Below the pieces are notes generated by a model. It ran no database searches and was not told where the DNA came from. It saw nothing but the letters and a program-made list of their open reading frames with translations. A stretch of DNA of 64,000 bases from Tritrichomonas musculus (lineage: Eukaryota; Parabasalia; Tritrichomonadida; Tritrichomonadidae), in assembly GCA_039105265.1 (NCBI GenBank), contig JAPFFF010000009.1, positions 1,426,001 to 1,490,000 on the forward strand. The letters are read 5' to 3'. Numbering within the stretch: the stretch's first letter is position 1; each line of letters starts with the position of its first letter. Below are positions 9,539-19,022 of the stretch, piece by piece. Both the position numbers and the translations under genes were made by a program.

Positions 9539-11938
9539 ATGGGATGCACGGTATCCTCTCCTCGCGTTCATCCAGCTCATAAATCACCCGCTGTTATTGA
9601 CTTTGACGATCTGGATGAAAATGGGGTTTCAATCAAGCAACAACAGCAAGCAGCAGCTGTTGAAATTAATTTAGACGAATTTTTCGAAACTTCTTATTTA
9701 GGCATTCTTCAGGGGATTTCTAAAATACCTAAGACTCCTACAGTTGAACCTGTTGTTTGCCTTACTTCAAATACTCTTCCTCTTGTTTTGGGTACTCTAT
9801 ATTTGAATAGTGGTGACTCAACAAATATCGATGTTCCTGTTGCGGCAATAGGCGTTTATGGAAAAGGAAGGACTGTCGCCCTCGGGCACATTGGGATTCT
9901 TGCTGAATGCCACCAATCAAATACAGAAGCATCAGCATTTCTTGAAAACATTGCGAGATATGCTTGTGGGAATAGAATGATATACAAGGTTTTAATTCTT
10001 GGGTTAACGGCAAATAATGCAAACCAAATTAAAAAGAATTTATCGTTTTTTGAGATATATGCTGATATATCAAGCTCGATTGAAAATATTTCAAAATACT
10101 CGGGCATTATATGCACAACAGAGTTTACACAATCAGATGAAATTTTAAATTTTGTTGAAAATGGTGGTGGATTAATTTGTGGATTTGTTGAACCAATGAA
10201 TCTTGAAGAGCCTTATCAATATCCAATGGAAGATGCATTATATAAACTTGGATATGGATTTCCAGAGTGTACTTTACAAATTTCCCCAAATAGCCAAAAC
10301 TCGTTTAAAACTGAATTGAAATATCAAAAATGCAAGAATGTCACTTTTCCAGAATTAGTCGAATCTTTTATTAAGATGACTTCGGATCCTGATTCACTTA
10401 ACATCAATGAACTCGATTCTTTAGTAATCACCCTTAAATATCATATTATTACTCTTAAGCGAGAAGACAACATGTATGTTAGACGTTTAAATGAAGCAGC
10501 ATGGGATTATTTAGATAAAACTGACGCATGTACATCAAAATTCAAAAGTGTTTGCCCAGATTTAATACATGGTATTACTTTTGTTTTAATTTCCGAACTT
10601 ATGAATCATATTCCACCATATTACTTCCAAGGATGGGATCGAAGCATGCCAATTCCAGGTAAAGTTGGTGAAAAGATGCTTCGCAGAGATTCAGACGCTA
10701 GTTCTAATCAAAGTTCATATTCAGATGTTTCCTCTAGTCGAAAGCTAGGTGCAACCAAAAATATCAATTTGAATTCTACATCAAATACAAACTTATGCCC
10801 AGTTGAACTAGCAGATTTTAAGACTCATATACTCTTCCATTGCGCTTCATGGGTATCAACAGGTCTTTATTTGCCAGCAGGTGTTTTAGCAACAGTCAAA
10901 ATCGATAAACTTTATCCAAATTTAACTGTTTTAATAGGATCACATATAGATTCACTTCTTTCAAATGCTCCACCATGGCATCGTTGGCCGGTTGTGACAA
11001 ACATATATGAGTTTAACAAAGATACAATTGATATTTGCTCACCATTTGGTGGCATTATTTATATTACATGTGAAGATTTTAATTACGATACGCCAGATGC
11101 AAAATTGGAGTTTGATGCCACATTTCACAATGTCACACAGCATCCTTCATATATTAAATTTGTTGAAAATTCTTATACAGATTCAAGGAATATGCTTATT
11201 CCATGGGGAGAATTAGAAACAGAGTTTGTCATATTTACAATGCCTACAGATAAACTGGACAAAATATCAAAGTTAAATTTTGATGAAATTACTCAATCTC
11301 TTGATACAATAATAGCTAAGGTATTAACGTTTACTTCAAATGAGTCAATGCGACTTTTCCGTGTTGTCTTTGATGTAGATATTGCCGATGGAGCAACAGG
11401 TATTGGATACCCAATTTATATAGAGATGGGTATGCTTGATAGCATATTTACAAAAATAGACAAACCTTCATCAGAACTTTTACTTCTTTTAACATATATC
11501 GCAATGAATTCAATGCCTGAAAACATTTTTGAGCCTTTAGCTTTACTTTCATTTGGACTTATTGCAGCTATATTTGCCTTTGAATCTACATTTGGCAAAG
11601 ATTGCAATGCTATTCAGTATGTGATGAACCCACCAACCAAAATTTTCAATTCTTTATATGATTTATACACCAAATTAAATGGTAAAACATTCCAAAAAGC
11701 ATTTGCAAAAGCAAAGGAGGCTGGTTCTTATTTACAAAATCCAGAGCCAAAAAAGTATTGGAAAGTTTTTGTTCAAAAATTAACAAATGGAAATCAAGAT
11801 GCTGCTCGACAATTGTTAAATGAATCTTTGGAAATGGATGGTACTGGAGGAAACATGCTAATTACTTATCCATCAAATAGCTTATCAGAATTTCAGTTGA
11901 CTGAAGCAGTTGTTAAAGATTCTTTAATTATCGGATGA
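9539..11938 (+). CDS. M60/TCAF-like protein, N-myristoylated, no HExxH
   Basis: A 799-residue protein. MGCTVSS at the start is a strong N-myristoylation site (Gly2) with a likely palmitoylated Cys3, so it probably sits on the inner face of a membrane. From about residue 430 the pattern matches the M60-like/TCAF peptidase domain: STGLYLPAG, then LTVLIGSHIDSL, PVV, a GGIIYI strand, an ELETEFVIFT strand and RVVFDVDIADG followed by GYPIYIEMG. In active M60 enzymes a HExxH zinc motif follows this point. Here the corresponding region (around SSELLLLLTY) has none, so it is probably not a peptidase and is closer in kind to the TCAF channel-associated proteins. The N-terminal half has a class I glutamine amidotransferase-like look (VAAIGVYGKGRTVALGHIG), as in TCAFs. 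Family assignment is good and the role is unknown. Confidence 0.75.
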   Translation: MGCTVSSPRVHPAHKSPAVIDFDDLDENGVSIKQQQQAAAVEINLDEFFETSYLGILQGISKIPKTPTVEPVVCLTSNTLPLVLGTLYLNSGDSTNIDVPVAAIGVYGKGRTVALGHIGILAECHQSNTEASAFLENIARYACGNRMIYKVLILGLTANNANQIKKNLSFFEIYADISSSIENISKYSGIICTTEFTQSDEILNFVENGGGLICGFVEPMNLEEPYQYPMEDALYKLGYGFPECTLQISPNSQNSFKTELKYQKCKNVTFPELVESFIKMTSDPDSLNINELDSLVITLKYHIITLKREDNMYVRRLNEAAWDYLDKTDACTSKFKSVCPDLIHGITFVLISELMNHIPPYYFQGWDRSMPIPGKVGEKMLRRDSDASSNQSSYSDVSSSRKLGATKNINLNSTSNTNLCPVELADFKTHILFHCASWVSTGLYLPAGVLATVKIDKLYPNLTVLIGSHIDSLLSNAPPWHRWPVVTNIYEFNKDTIDICSPFGGIIYITCEDFNYDTPDAKLEFDATFHNVTQHPSYIKFVENSYTDSRNMLIPWGELETEFVIFTMPTDKLDKISKLNFDEITQSLDTIIAKVLTFTSNESMRLFRVVFDVDIADGATGIGYPIYIEMGMLDSIFTKIDKPSSELLLLLTYIAMNSMPENIFEPLALLSFGLIAAIFAFESTFGKDCNAIQYVMNPPTKIFNSLYDLYTKLNGKTFQKAFAKAKEAGSYLQNPEPKKYWKVFVQKLTNGNQDAARQLLNESLEMDGTGGNMLITYPSNSLSEFQLTEAVVKDSLIIG

Positions 11939-12879
11939 TATGAATATTATTATTGTATATGTATTATATTTATATTTTAAATATAGATATATTGTTTATA
12001 TCCTATTTAATATCCCGAAGAATCATTTGTGTGTTTTTATCATATATTTTATTTTTCCTTTGATCAAATTATTTTCCATATTTTACCCCTCGCAATTTTA
12101 TATTTATTTTCAAAATAAATGTGTTTATTTGTCGAAATATATATATTATAGGCTTTTTTTGATTTAATTTTTCATTAATTCAAATTAAGATATATTTGAA
12201 TTTTAAAAAGGTACTTAAAGCTTAATTATTTATTTCCAACGAAATATACACAGCATTTATAAATATTACCCTGTACCATTTTCTTATAATTTATGCTATT
12301 ATCAGAGATTTATATAATGAAAAATTTGAATTATAAACTTTTTCAATGCATAAAAAAGACATTCAATTTTTTTACCTTTTTGTTTTTTTCATCTCACTTA
12401 ATACATTAATAATGACACTAATATCTCTAAATATTAAATGAGCTGAAAAGACAAAACTTGAATACGTGGCCCACATCTATTAAAATTTTGACAGTGCTGA
12501 TAAGTTTTTGTTTTGAACAAATTAAAATTTGTTTTATTAATAATTAATTTATTATTTTCCAATATTATAATTGATAATATAAAAAATATCTCGAGATATT
12601 AAAGTTTGAAAATTCAAAATGTAATCAAAACTTTTGATTACTTTAAAAGAATGAAAAAATATTTAAATATCTTTAGAATTTCAAGAAAAAAAGAGAATAA
12701 AATTAATTCATATAATTTATGTAATTTATTTAATTTTAATATTAAATAATAATAGTGATATATAATATATTCATTTGATATATTTTGGAAAATATTTCTA
12801 TATTATAAAATTTTTTCCACTAATTTTCCATCTAGTTTAATACTGTTATATGCCATTTTTATACATTGTCTACTAAACA
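11939..12879. other. Intergenic region with two perfect palindromes
   Basis: AT-rich. Two perfect palindromes lie close together: AATATCTCGAGATATT at 12586-12601, and arms GTAATCAAAA separated by one base at 12621-12641. They are 240-290 bp upstream of the next gene. The hydrophobic ORF at 11940-12167 is low-complexity and judged non-coding. Confidence 0.5.
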
Positions 12880-14031
12880 ATGGACACACAAACTTTCATA
12901 GAAGTAACAAAAGAAATACAAGAAGTGATACTCGGTATTATTGATGAATCGGATTTAAATTATAATAATTATGAACTATTACAAAAAATTATAAATGATC
13001 ATGGCATTCACGAAAACAAATTGGAATTGAAAGGCATACTTCATTTAATTGTCAAAATTGCAAATAATCATTCTAGGCTGCCTACATTTTTCACAAAAAT
13101 TGAAAAAATTCTTTCAATATACAAAACGGAAATTTTAGAACTTTTTGAAAACGAAAATGAACTTTTTGATATATTCAAAAGCAACAAAAGGCTTTTGCTA
13201 TTTATTATTAATGAAAAAATACTAGAAATAAATGAATCAATTGCAATTACAATGATAAGCAATAAATACAGAAAATTTGGTTATGCAAATTATTTTTTTT
13301 TTGAAATATCGGAAATATTTCAATTACCACAATTTGCTAAAATAATTCAAGAAATCAATGAAGAAAACATTCAAGTTTTTAATACCAATGAATATCAGGA
13401 ATCATTTAAGAAAATGAGAAAAGAAGGTGAAAATCATCATTATATTGCAAACTTGATAAGAAATGATGAAGTTGAAGAGTTCGTTTCATATGTCACTAGA
13501 AGTAATCTTGATCTTACTAGCAAAATTGAGCCATCGATATTTGAAACAAACACATTTTTGCTTAAAAACAAGCCCAATTTAATTGAATATTCAACTTTTT
13601 TTGGCTCAATTCAAATTTTCAAATATTTATTTTACACAAAAAACGATCTTTTATCTCCATCTTTATGGATTTATGCAATTCATGGAAGAAATCCTGAAAT
13701 GATTCATTTTCTCGAAGAAAATCATGTTCGAATGCCAATGCAGTCTTATCACAAATGCCTTAATGAGTGTATTAAGTGCCACCACAATGAATTAGCAAAT
13801 TATATATTAAATAATTATACCGATATTAATACAGAGCGAGATGATTCTTTCTTCGCAGCAGCTTTAAAATATTACAATTATGATTACTTCCCAACATATT
13901 TAGATAATAGCTTTGTTTTTTTCCATTTGTCGAAAAATGATTATTTTAACATTGTTAAAGATACTTCTCTTTTTCCAGAGCCAGAAATCAATGAAAACTT
14001 CAAATTAATTTTAAATTTATATTTTTTTTAA
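12880..14031 (+). CDS. DUF3447 ankyrin-type protein (383 residues)
   Basis: A 383-residue protein with the DUF3447 signature common in trichomonads. In order it has an ENHHYIANLIRNDEVEEFVSY stretch, then PSIFETNTFLL, LIEYSTFFGSIQIFKYL, and SLWIYAIHGRNPEMIHFLEE. These modules normally precede ankyrin repeats. Here the frame ends soon after the DUF3447 part with the hydrophobic tail LILNLYFF. Some 180 bp later a separate open frame starts with an ankyrin-like helix (ALIKENQDIVKYLW) and runs into BspA-type leucine-rich repeats. The two are in different frames, so the original gene was probably longer and this is its N-terminal part. Cytosolic protein-protein interaction is the likely role. Confidence 0.8.
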   Translation: MDTQTFIEVTKEIQEVILGIIDESDLNYNNYELLQKIINDHGIHENKLELKGILHLIVKIANNHSRLPTFFTKIEKILSIYKTEILELFENENELFDIFKSNKRLLLFIINEKILEINESIAITMISNKYRKFGYANYFFFEISEIFQLPQFAKIIQEINEENIQVFNTNEYQESFKKMRKEGENHHYIANLIRNDEVEEFVSYVTRSNLDLTSKIEPSIFETNTFLLKNKPNLIEYSTFFGSIQIFKYLFYTKNDLLSPSLWIYAIHGRNPEMIHFLEENHVRMPMQSYHKCLNECIKCHHNELANYILNNYTDINTERDDSFFAAALKYYNYDYFPTYLDNSFVFFHLSKNDYFNIVKDTSLFPEPEINENFKLILNLYFF

Positions 14032-14209
14032 TGAAATTCAAAATCAAATATTTATTAATTACATTTCAAACTTTAATATTTTAATAAGATTTTAATATTT
14101 AATATTTCTAATAACATTCCAAAATCCATTTTTAAAATAAAATTCCAAAAAAATATTTAATTAATGAAATTTCAAATTTAATTATTTTTATATAACAACT
14201 TTACAAATA
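14032..14209 (+). other. Low-complexity gap between the two halves of a probable ankyrin/LRR gene
   Basis: 178 bp of A/T-rich DNA made of repeated variants of AATTTCAAATTTAATATTT, with stops in every frame. No trichomonad intron signals (GTAYGT to ACTAACACACAG) are visible, so it looks like a degenerated or expanded linker rather than an intron. Confidence 0.45.
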
Positions 14210-15316
14210 GCTCTCATTAAAGAAAACCAAGATATAGTTAAATATTTATGGAAAGAGGACAAAATTAATGATAACATTTTTAAAGACTTCGAATTCATAA
14301 GAAAAATTGATATTTTAAGTTGTGTCAAATCAATTGGGAATAATTCATTTTATAACTGTTCATCATTATCACAAATAACCATTCCTGAATCAGTAACATC
14401 CATTGGAACGAGTGCCTTTGAGAACTGTTCCTCATTAATTGAAATAAACCTGCCCAATTCAATTTCAATGATTCACAAAAATTGTTTCAAAAATTGCACA
14501 AGTCTTATAAAAGTGACAATTCCATCGTCAGTTATTTCAATTGGAGCCAATTCGTTTGAAGGGTGCACATCACTGGCAAATGTTCATTTCACTGATGATT
14601 CAATTTTGAATAACCATTCAAATTTGAATGTAATTGAAAATTCTGAGTTCTTTCAAAAAAATCCTGACATTGTGAATTCAATTTGTGACTTTGCTTTCTA
14701 TGGTTGTTCGTCCTTGATGTACATTTTAATTCCTTCCACATTTAGATCGATTGGCAAAAGTGCTTTTGAAAATTGTGAGAGTTTACAAAGAGTTGTCATT
14801 CCAGAAACGGTTAGTTCAATTGGATGGAAATCTTTTCGTGGCTGCAAATCTTTAGTGTCTATTAATAATTCATTTGAGTCTGTTTGTAATTTGGACTCTG
14901 TTGTTTTGTGTGAAAATATAAAATCAATTGGACATTCGTCTTTTGAGGGCTGCTCTTCAATCACTCAAGTTTCAATATCTGACTCAATTACGATAATTGG
15001 ATGGTCAATATTCAAAGGATGCTCAAATTTGAAAAGCGTTTCCTTTTCAAATAAAGTGACAACTATTAATGAGAACGCTTTCAACGATTGCTGCTCACTG
15101 ACTAAGGTTGTTGACATGAAATCTGTAAAAAATATCAAAAAAAATGCTTTCAAAAATTGCGTGTCTTTGAAAAACTTGAATGATTTGAATTCTTTGAAAA
15201 ATGTCGGCGATTACGCATTTAGCGGTTGCCCTTTGGAAACAGTGAAGATTCCTGTCTCAGCAAGCATTGGATACAATTCTTTTAAAAATTCTATTCAGAT
15301 TCAGTATATCTTTTAA
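14210..15316 (+). pseudogene. BspA-like leucine-rich-repeat protein, 5' end missing or split
   Basis: An open frame encoding BspA-type (LRR_5) repeats of about 23 residues, consensus CxSLxxVxIPxSVxSIGxxAF. The first in-frame ATG is at 14468 (282 residues), but the same frame is open back to 14168 and already encodes two full repeats and an ankyrin-like helix before that ATG. The true product therefore probably began upstream and was joined to the DUF3447 part at 12880-14031. Without an RNA read across 14032-14209 I treat it as a split gene whose C-terminal piece may still be translated from 14468. It has no signal peptide or membrane segment. BspA-like proteins in trichomonads are mostly surface or secreted adhesion-type proteins, but ones without a signal are common. 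Confidence 0.65.
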
Positions 15317-15800
15317 TGATTAAATAAATTATTTATTTAAATTTTGATCTCTTTTTTATTTTTTTTTCTCTCAATAATATCGAATTCAATATTTTATTCT
15401 TATAATTAAAACTATATTTGAATTCTCTTGCAGTTTGTGCTGGAATTTTGATTCCAGTTTTTTGTAGTTAATGCAAACTTTGTATATGATGTTTTAACCA
15501 TTTCGATTTAAACGTTCAAATTATATGATATAAATTGTTTATCACCTGGCATTATTTGTGCATGAAAATTGAATGAATTACGATCATTTATTTGTGCTGA
15601 ACAGACATATATATATATCAAGAAAAAAGTCATAGCAACAATTACATAAAAAAGAAATAATTATACAGTTATAATATCAGCATTGGAGCCCTTTATATCA
15701 TATTGTCATGTTTTATATAAAAATCTTATTTTATAACATTAAAGATAAGATTATATTTTAAATTATATTTTACATAACAAACAATAGATTGAAAAAGTCA
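15317..15800. other. Intergenic region between converging genes
   Basis: 484 bp, AT-rich, including an (AT)n stretch near 15609. It holds the 3' ends of the flanking genes and no other feature that I can see. Confidence 0.5.
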
Positions 15801-17537
15801 TCAATTTTCACTTAATGACTCAGAAGCTCCATCGAGATCAGAGTAGTTGTAATAAGATGAGTAGTAATTATCATCAGTATTTGAATGAGAAAATTCACTT
15901 TCATAAGTGTACTCGTACGTGTAGTAGGAGTAAGAATAAGAAGAAGACTGCGAATCAGTGGAATCGCATAGAAAGCTGTCTGACAAATCAATAGAGTTTC
16001 CAATCAGCTGCCGCTGCTTGCTTCGCAAATAGAGAACCATCAAGATGACTGAGACAACGATGACAACGATTGAGATTCCCGCAGTTGTACCAATTGTTGC
16101 TGCATTCGCAGGACTGTCAAAAAAGCTGCGACCTGAAACTTCGGCTTTTTGAAAGTTGCCAAGTCCATCTGGATATTTGGTCGCATTCGGTGAAAAAGTG
16201 AAAGACGGTGTAAAAACGCTTGATTGTGTAAAAGTTAAAGTTGACCTTTTTTTGTCAAATGATGGTGAAAATGAATTTGATAAAGTAAATATTTCTGAAG
16301 GTAAAAACGATAATGATTTAGAAAATTCTGAAGAAGGTGAAAATAAAATTGACCTTGTAAACATAAATGAAGGTAAAAAATATTTTGATGTAGAAAATTC
16401 TGAAGATGGTAAAAATGGATTCGATTTCGTAAATTCTGAAGATGGCGAAAATGGATTTGACCTTGTAAAATCTGAAGAATGTGAAAATTTGTCAGAAAAG
16501 GTGAATTTTGAAGAATATGAAAATAATTCTGATGAAGAAAACATTTGTGATGGAGGAAAAATATTTGATGCTGTAAATATATGTGATTCAGTGAATTGTT
16601 GCGATTCGGTGAAGACTTTTGTGGGAACTGGACAAATATCAATTCCAAAATGATAGATTGGCTCTGTTTTGAACGGATTTTCTTCATGAGAGTAATCAAT
16701 CTCACATGGAGCAGTTATATCAGTCGGCATTCTATCAAAATGACAATTAGTAATTCTAAGTAAATGATTAATGCTATTTGAAGCACCACATTTAAATGAC
16801 ATGCTGGAATAACTTAATAATCCAAAAAAACTGTGTTGTATGTAGTTAACACCTCGATATTTGAAAATAAAAGTGGAAGTGCAATTATATATGTTACCAA
16901 ACTCAAAAGTTCCATTAAATTCAGTGGCTGGTAAATCAAAAAAATGAGTATTTATAATATCAAGCCCTGTACTGTGCGAAAAGTCATAATAAGAAAGGTG
17001 ATATCCTTTAATATTAAAAGTTCGAAAACATGTGCCAAATGATTTATCACCAACATAATTGAAATTGTAAGATGAATTTATGCTAACTATGTTATAACGT
17101 GTTTGGCCACAAACACCAAATGCTGAATTTCCTTGGTTATTCATTCCACAAGAAACAATCGCAATGGAAGTAAATACATTTAAGTCATGCAAATCATTAC
17201 AATCAACTTTGAATAATTGATAATCAAATCCTATCGCTTCACACATAAAACCACAGACATTTGTTAATTGAATTTGATATCCATTTAAATAAAATGCTCC
17301 GCATTCGTTTACTGTGGTGCAATCTGCAAATCCAATCATTGAAAATCGAATATCAAATAAAGGATTGTTAACATAAATAGCTCCACCTACTTGATTGTTT
17401 ACATTATGAAATGATTGATAAATTGATTCCTGGAGTATAACTTCGTTCATCAAACTGGTTGGCTCTATATGAAATCCAGTGGTGTCTAAAAAATAGTTTA
17501 TTGCAAAACCCAGAGAAAATAAGGAAAACACAAACAA
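15801..17537 (-). CDS. Pmp-like type I membrane surface protein, start codon unclear
   Basis: The open frame encodes a hydrophobic signal-like stretch (YYLLFVFSLFSLGFAINYF), then about 280 residues with a Cys/Asn-rich beta-helix look typical of trichomonad Pmp-like proteins (for example GGAIYVNNPLFDI, INTHFFDLP). About 140 residues of Ser/Phe-rich repeats follow, of type FTxSxxFSPSSEF. One membrane helix comes next (ISIVVIVVSVILMVLYL, then basic RSKQR) and a Ser/Tyr/Asp-rich cytoplasmic tail of about 70 residues. The frame is open upstream to a stop at 17592-17594 but has no ATG before Met at 17450, which lies after the signal-like stretch. The printed start is a TTG. Either the start codon is mutated, a non-AUG codon is used, or the protein now starts at 17450 without a signal peptide. 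Confidence 0.7.
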   Translation of the reverse strand: MFVFSLFSLGFAINYFLDTTGFHIEPTSLMNEVILQESIYQSFHNVNNQVGGAIYVNNPLFDIRFSMIGFADCTTVNECGAFYLNGYQIQLTNVCGFMCEAIGFDYQLFKVDCNDLHDLNVFTSIAIVSCGMNNQGNSAFGVCGQTRYNIVSINSSYNFNYVGDKSFGTCFRTFNIKGYHLSYYDFSHSTGLDIINTHFFDLPATEFNGTFEFGNIYNCTSTFIFKYRGVNYIQHSFFGLLSYSSMSFKCGASNSINHLLRITNCHFDRMPTDITAPCEIDYSHEENPFKTEPIYHFGIDICPVPTKVFTESQQFTESHIFTASNIFPPSQMFSSSELFSYSSKFTFSDKFSHSSDFTRSNPFSPSSEFTKSNPFLPSSEFSTSKYFLPSFMFTRSILFSPSSEFSKSLSFLPSEIFTLSNSFSPSFDKKRSTLTFTQSSVFTPSFTFSPNATKYPDGLGNFQKAEVSGRSFFDSPANAATIGTTAGISIVVIVVSVILMVLYLRSKQRQLIGNSIDLSDSFLCDSTDSQSSSYSYSYYTYEYTYESEFSHSNTDDNYYSSYYNYSDLDGASESLSEN

Positions 17538-17594
17538 AAGATAATATCTATAATAGTCAAATAGAAATAATTGAATTATATAGAAATAATTTTA

Positions 17595-19022
17595 TTTCAA
17601 TATAATATCTTTTTTGATTAAATTAGATCTTAAAATTTTCTTAATATAAAAAGAAGAATTATTATAAATTAATAATAAAATTTAATTTTATAATTAATTT
17701 ATTTCTTTTTAGTTGAAATAACCCTATAATCATAAATATAAACAAGCAATTTTTATTTTATGATGGATTTAATTTCAAAACTCCAAGATCAAACTTTTTG
17801 TTAAATCATATAGATTATTTTGAAATAATGTTCATATTTAAACAAAAAGTTTAATCTTTAATAATTGAATTATTGCGTGTATCATGTATTGAATATTTAC
17901 TGGAAATTTATAAATGATTTGTTGGAATTATATAAAATATTTACTGGAATTTGAAGATTGGCTCTGAAATTCAAATAGCCATACAAAATATTAAAACATA
18001 GATAAATCTTTCAATTTTTTTTTACTGTTAAGAGGATCAAAGTTATCAAAATTTGAATTTACCCACCACTTAAAAAAAAAAAAAACCCCCCCTTAAAAAC
18101 TAAGATAGTTTATACATAGAAATTACTTTTCCACTAACTGATTCTTGTCAACTTTATTTGACCTTTCCAATCGTCATCTTAACGATCATATTTTATGATT
18201 TTTTTTAACACGATAATTACAAGTAATTACTAGCAAACACAAAAACAAAAGGAATCAATAACATACATATTTATTTGCGATAATTAAATTGAAAGAAGAT
18301 AATATGAAAATATCTGAGCATAGAAAAATCCAAGCTCTTATATAAACAAATAGACAAAATATATTGTATATACTGAAAAATAAAAATAAATATGATATTT
18401 ATTTAATACGCAAAAATTTAATAAATAATGGTTTATTCCATAAAATATCATATTTTAAAATATATAATCACAAATTTCAGATGATTTTAAAATCTTTTAA
18501 TGCCAATATAGAATTTCAATATTTGAATATATAATAAAAACAAAAAATAATAGAAAGTACCATCATTTCAAAATTTGAATCTTTGCCTATTCCAATATTA
18601 TCATAACAGCTTTACAGTATTGGCGCAAAAGGGAAAACGTTGTATAATTTGAAAATTCACTTTTTAAAAGGAAAAATTAATCCCCAAACCAAAAAAACCA
18701 ATTTAATCAGATCTTCACAGTGTATTAATAGCCCAGTTGTCCATAAAATTATGGAACATATTATGATTTGGTTAATTGTTTTAATTTTTTTAAAAAATAA
18801 TGAGAAAAAAAAGAATATATTCAAAAAGTGTAATACGTTATAAGATCATAATTTGAATTCATTTTAATCGTTTTATATAAAAAAGTGGATTTTAATATTT
18901 TGCAACATTTTTTTAATTTTACAACAAAACTTTAGTTTTATTGCTCAAAAAAACCATTCTTCTCAATTTTTTTAATTTTGACAAACATATAACTTTTTGA
19001 ATACTTTATTTTAGTCTATGAA
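17595..19022. other. Long AT-rich intergenic region
   Basis: About 1.4 kb between diverging genes. An A14/C7 homopolymer junction lies at 18072-18092. A TTCAAAAAGTG 11-mer followed by TAATACGTTA lies near 18823-18841; the second part is also present in the TIR of the 56486-58647 element. About 50 bp before the next ATG is a TAACTTTTTGAA sequence. No gene is supported. Confidence 0.5.

Noticed and set aside
11940-12167. 75-codon ORF after the M60-like gene
   Set aside because: Low-complexity Y/I/F sequence typical of AT-rich 3' flanks.
14032-14209. Spliceosomal intron joining the DUF3447 and LRR parts
   Set aside because: No GTAYGT donor or ACTAACACACAG-type acceptor is visible, and the gap is simple-sequence DNA.
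16156-16705. 165- and 156-codon ORFs overlapping the Pmp-like gene
   Set aside because: Shadows of the Ser/Phe repeats in other frames.
18072-18092. A14/C7 homopolymer junction
   Set aside because: Unusual in appearance, but a simple tract with no associated structure. It may also be a sequencing-error hotspot.
18640-18843. 67-codon ORF
   Set aside because: It starts with TTG in an AT-rich spacer and has no coding character.
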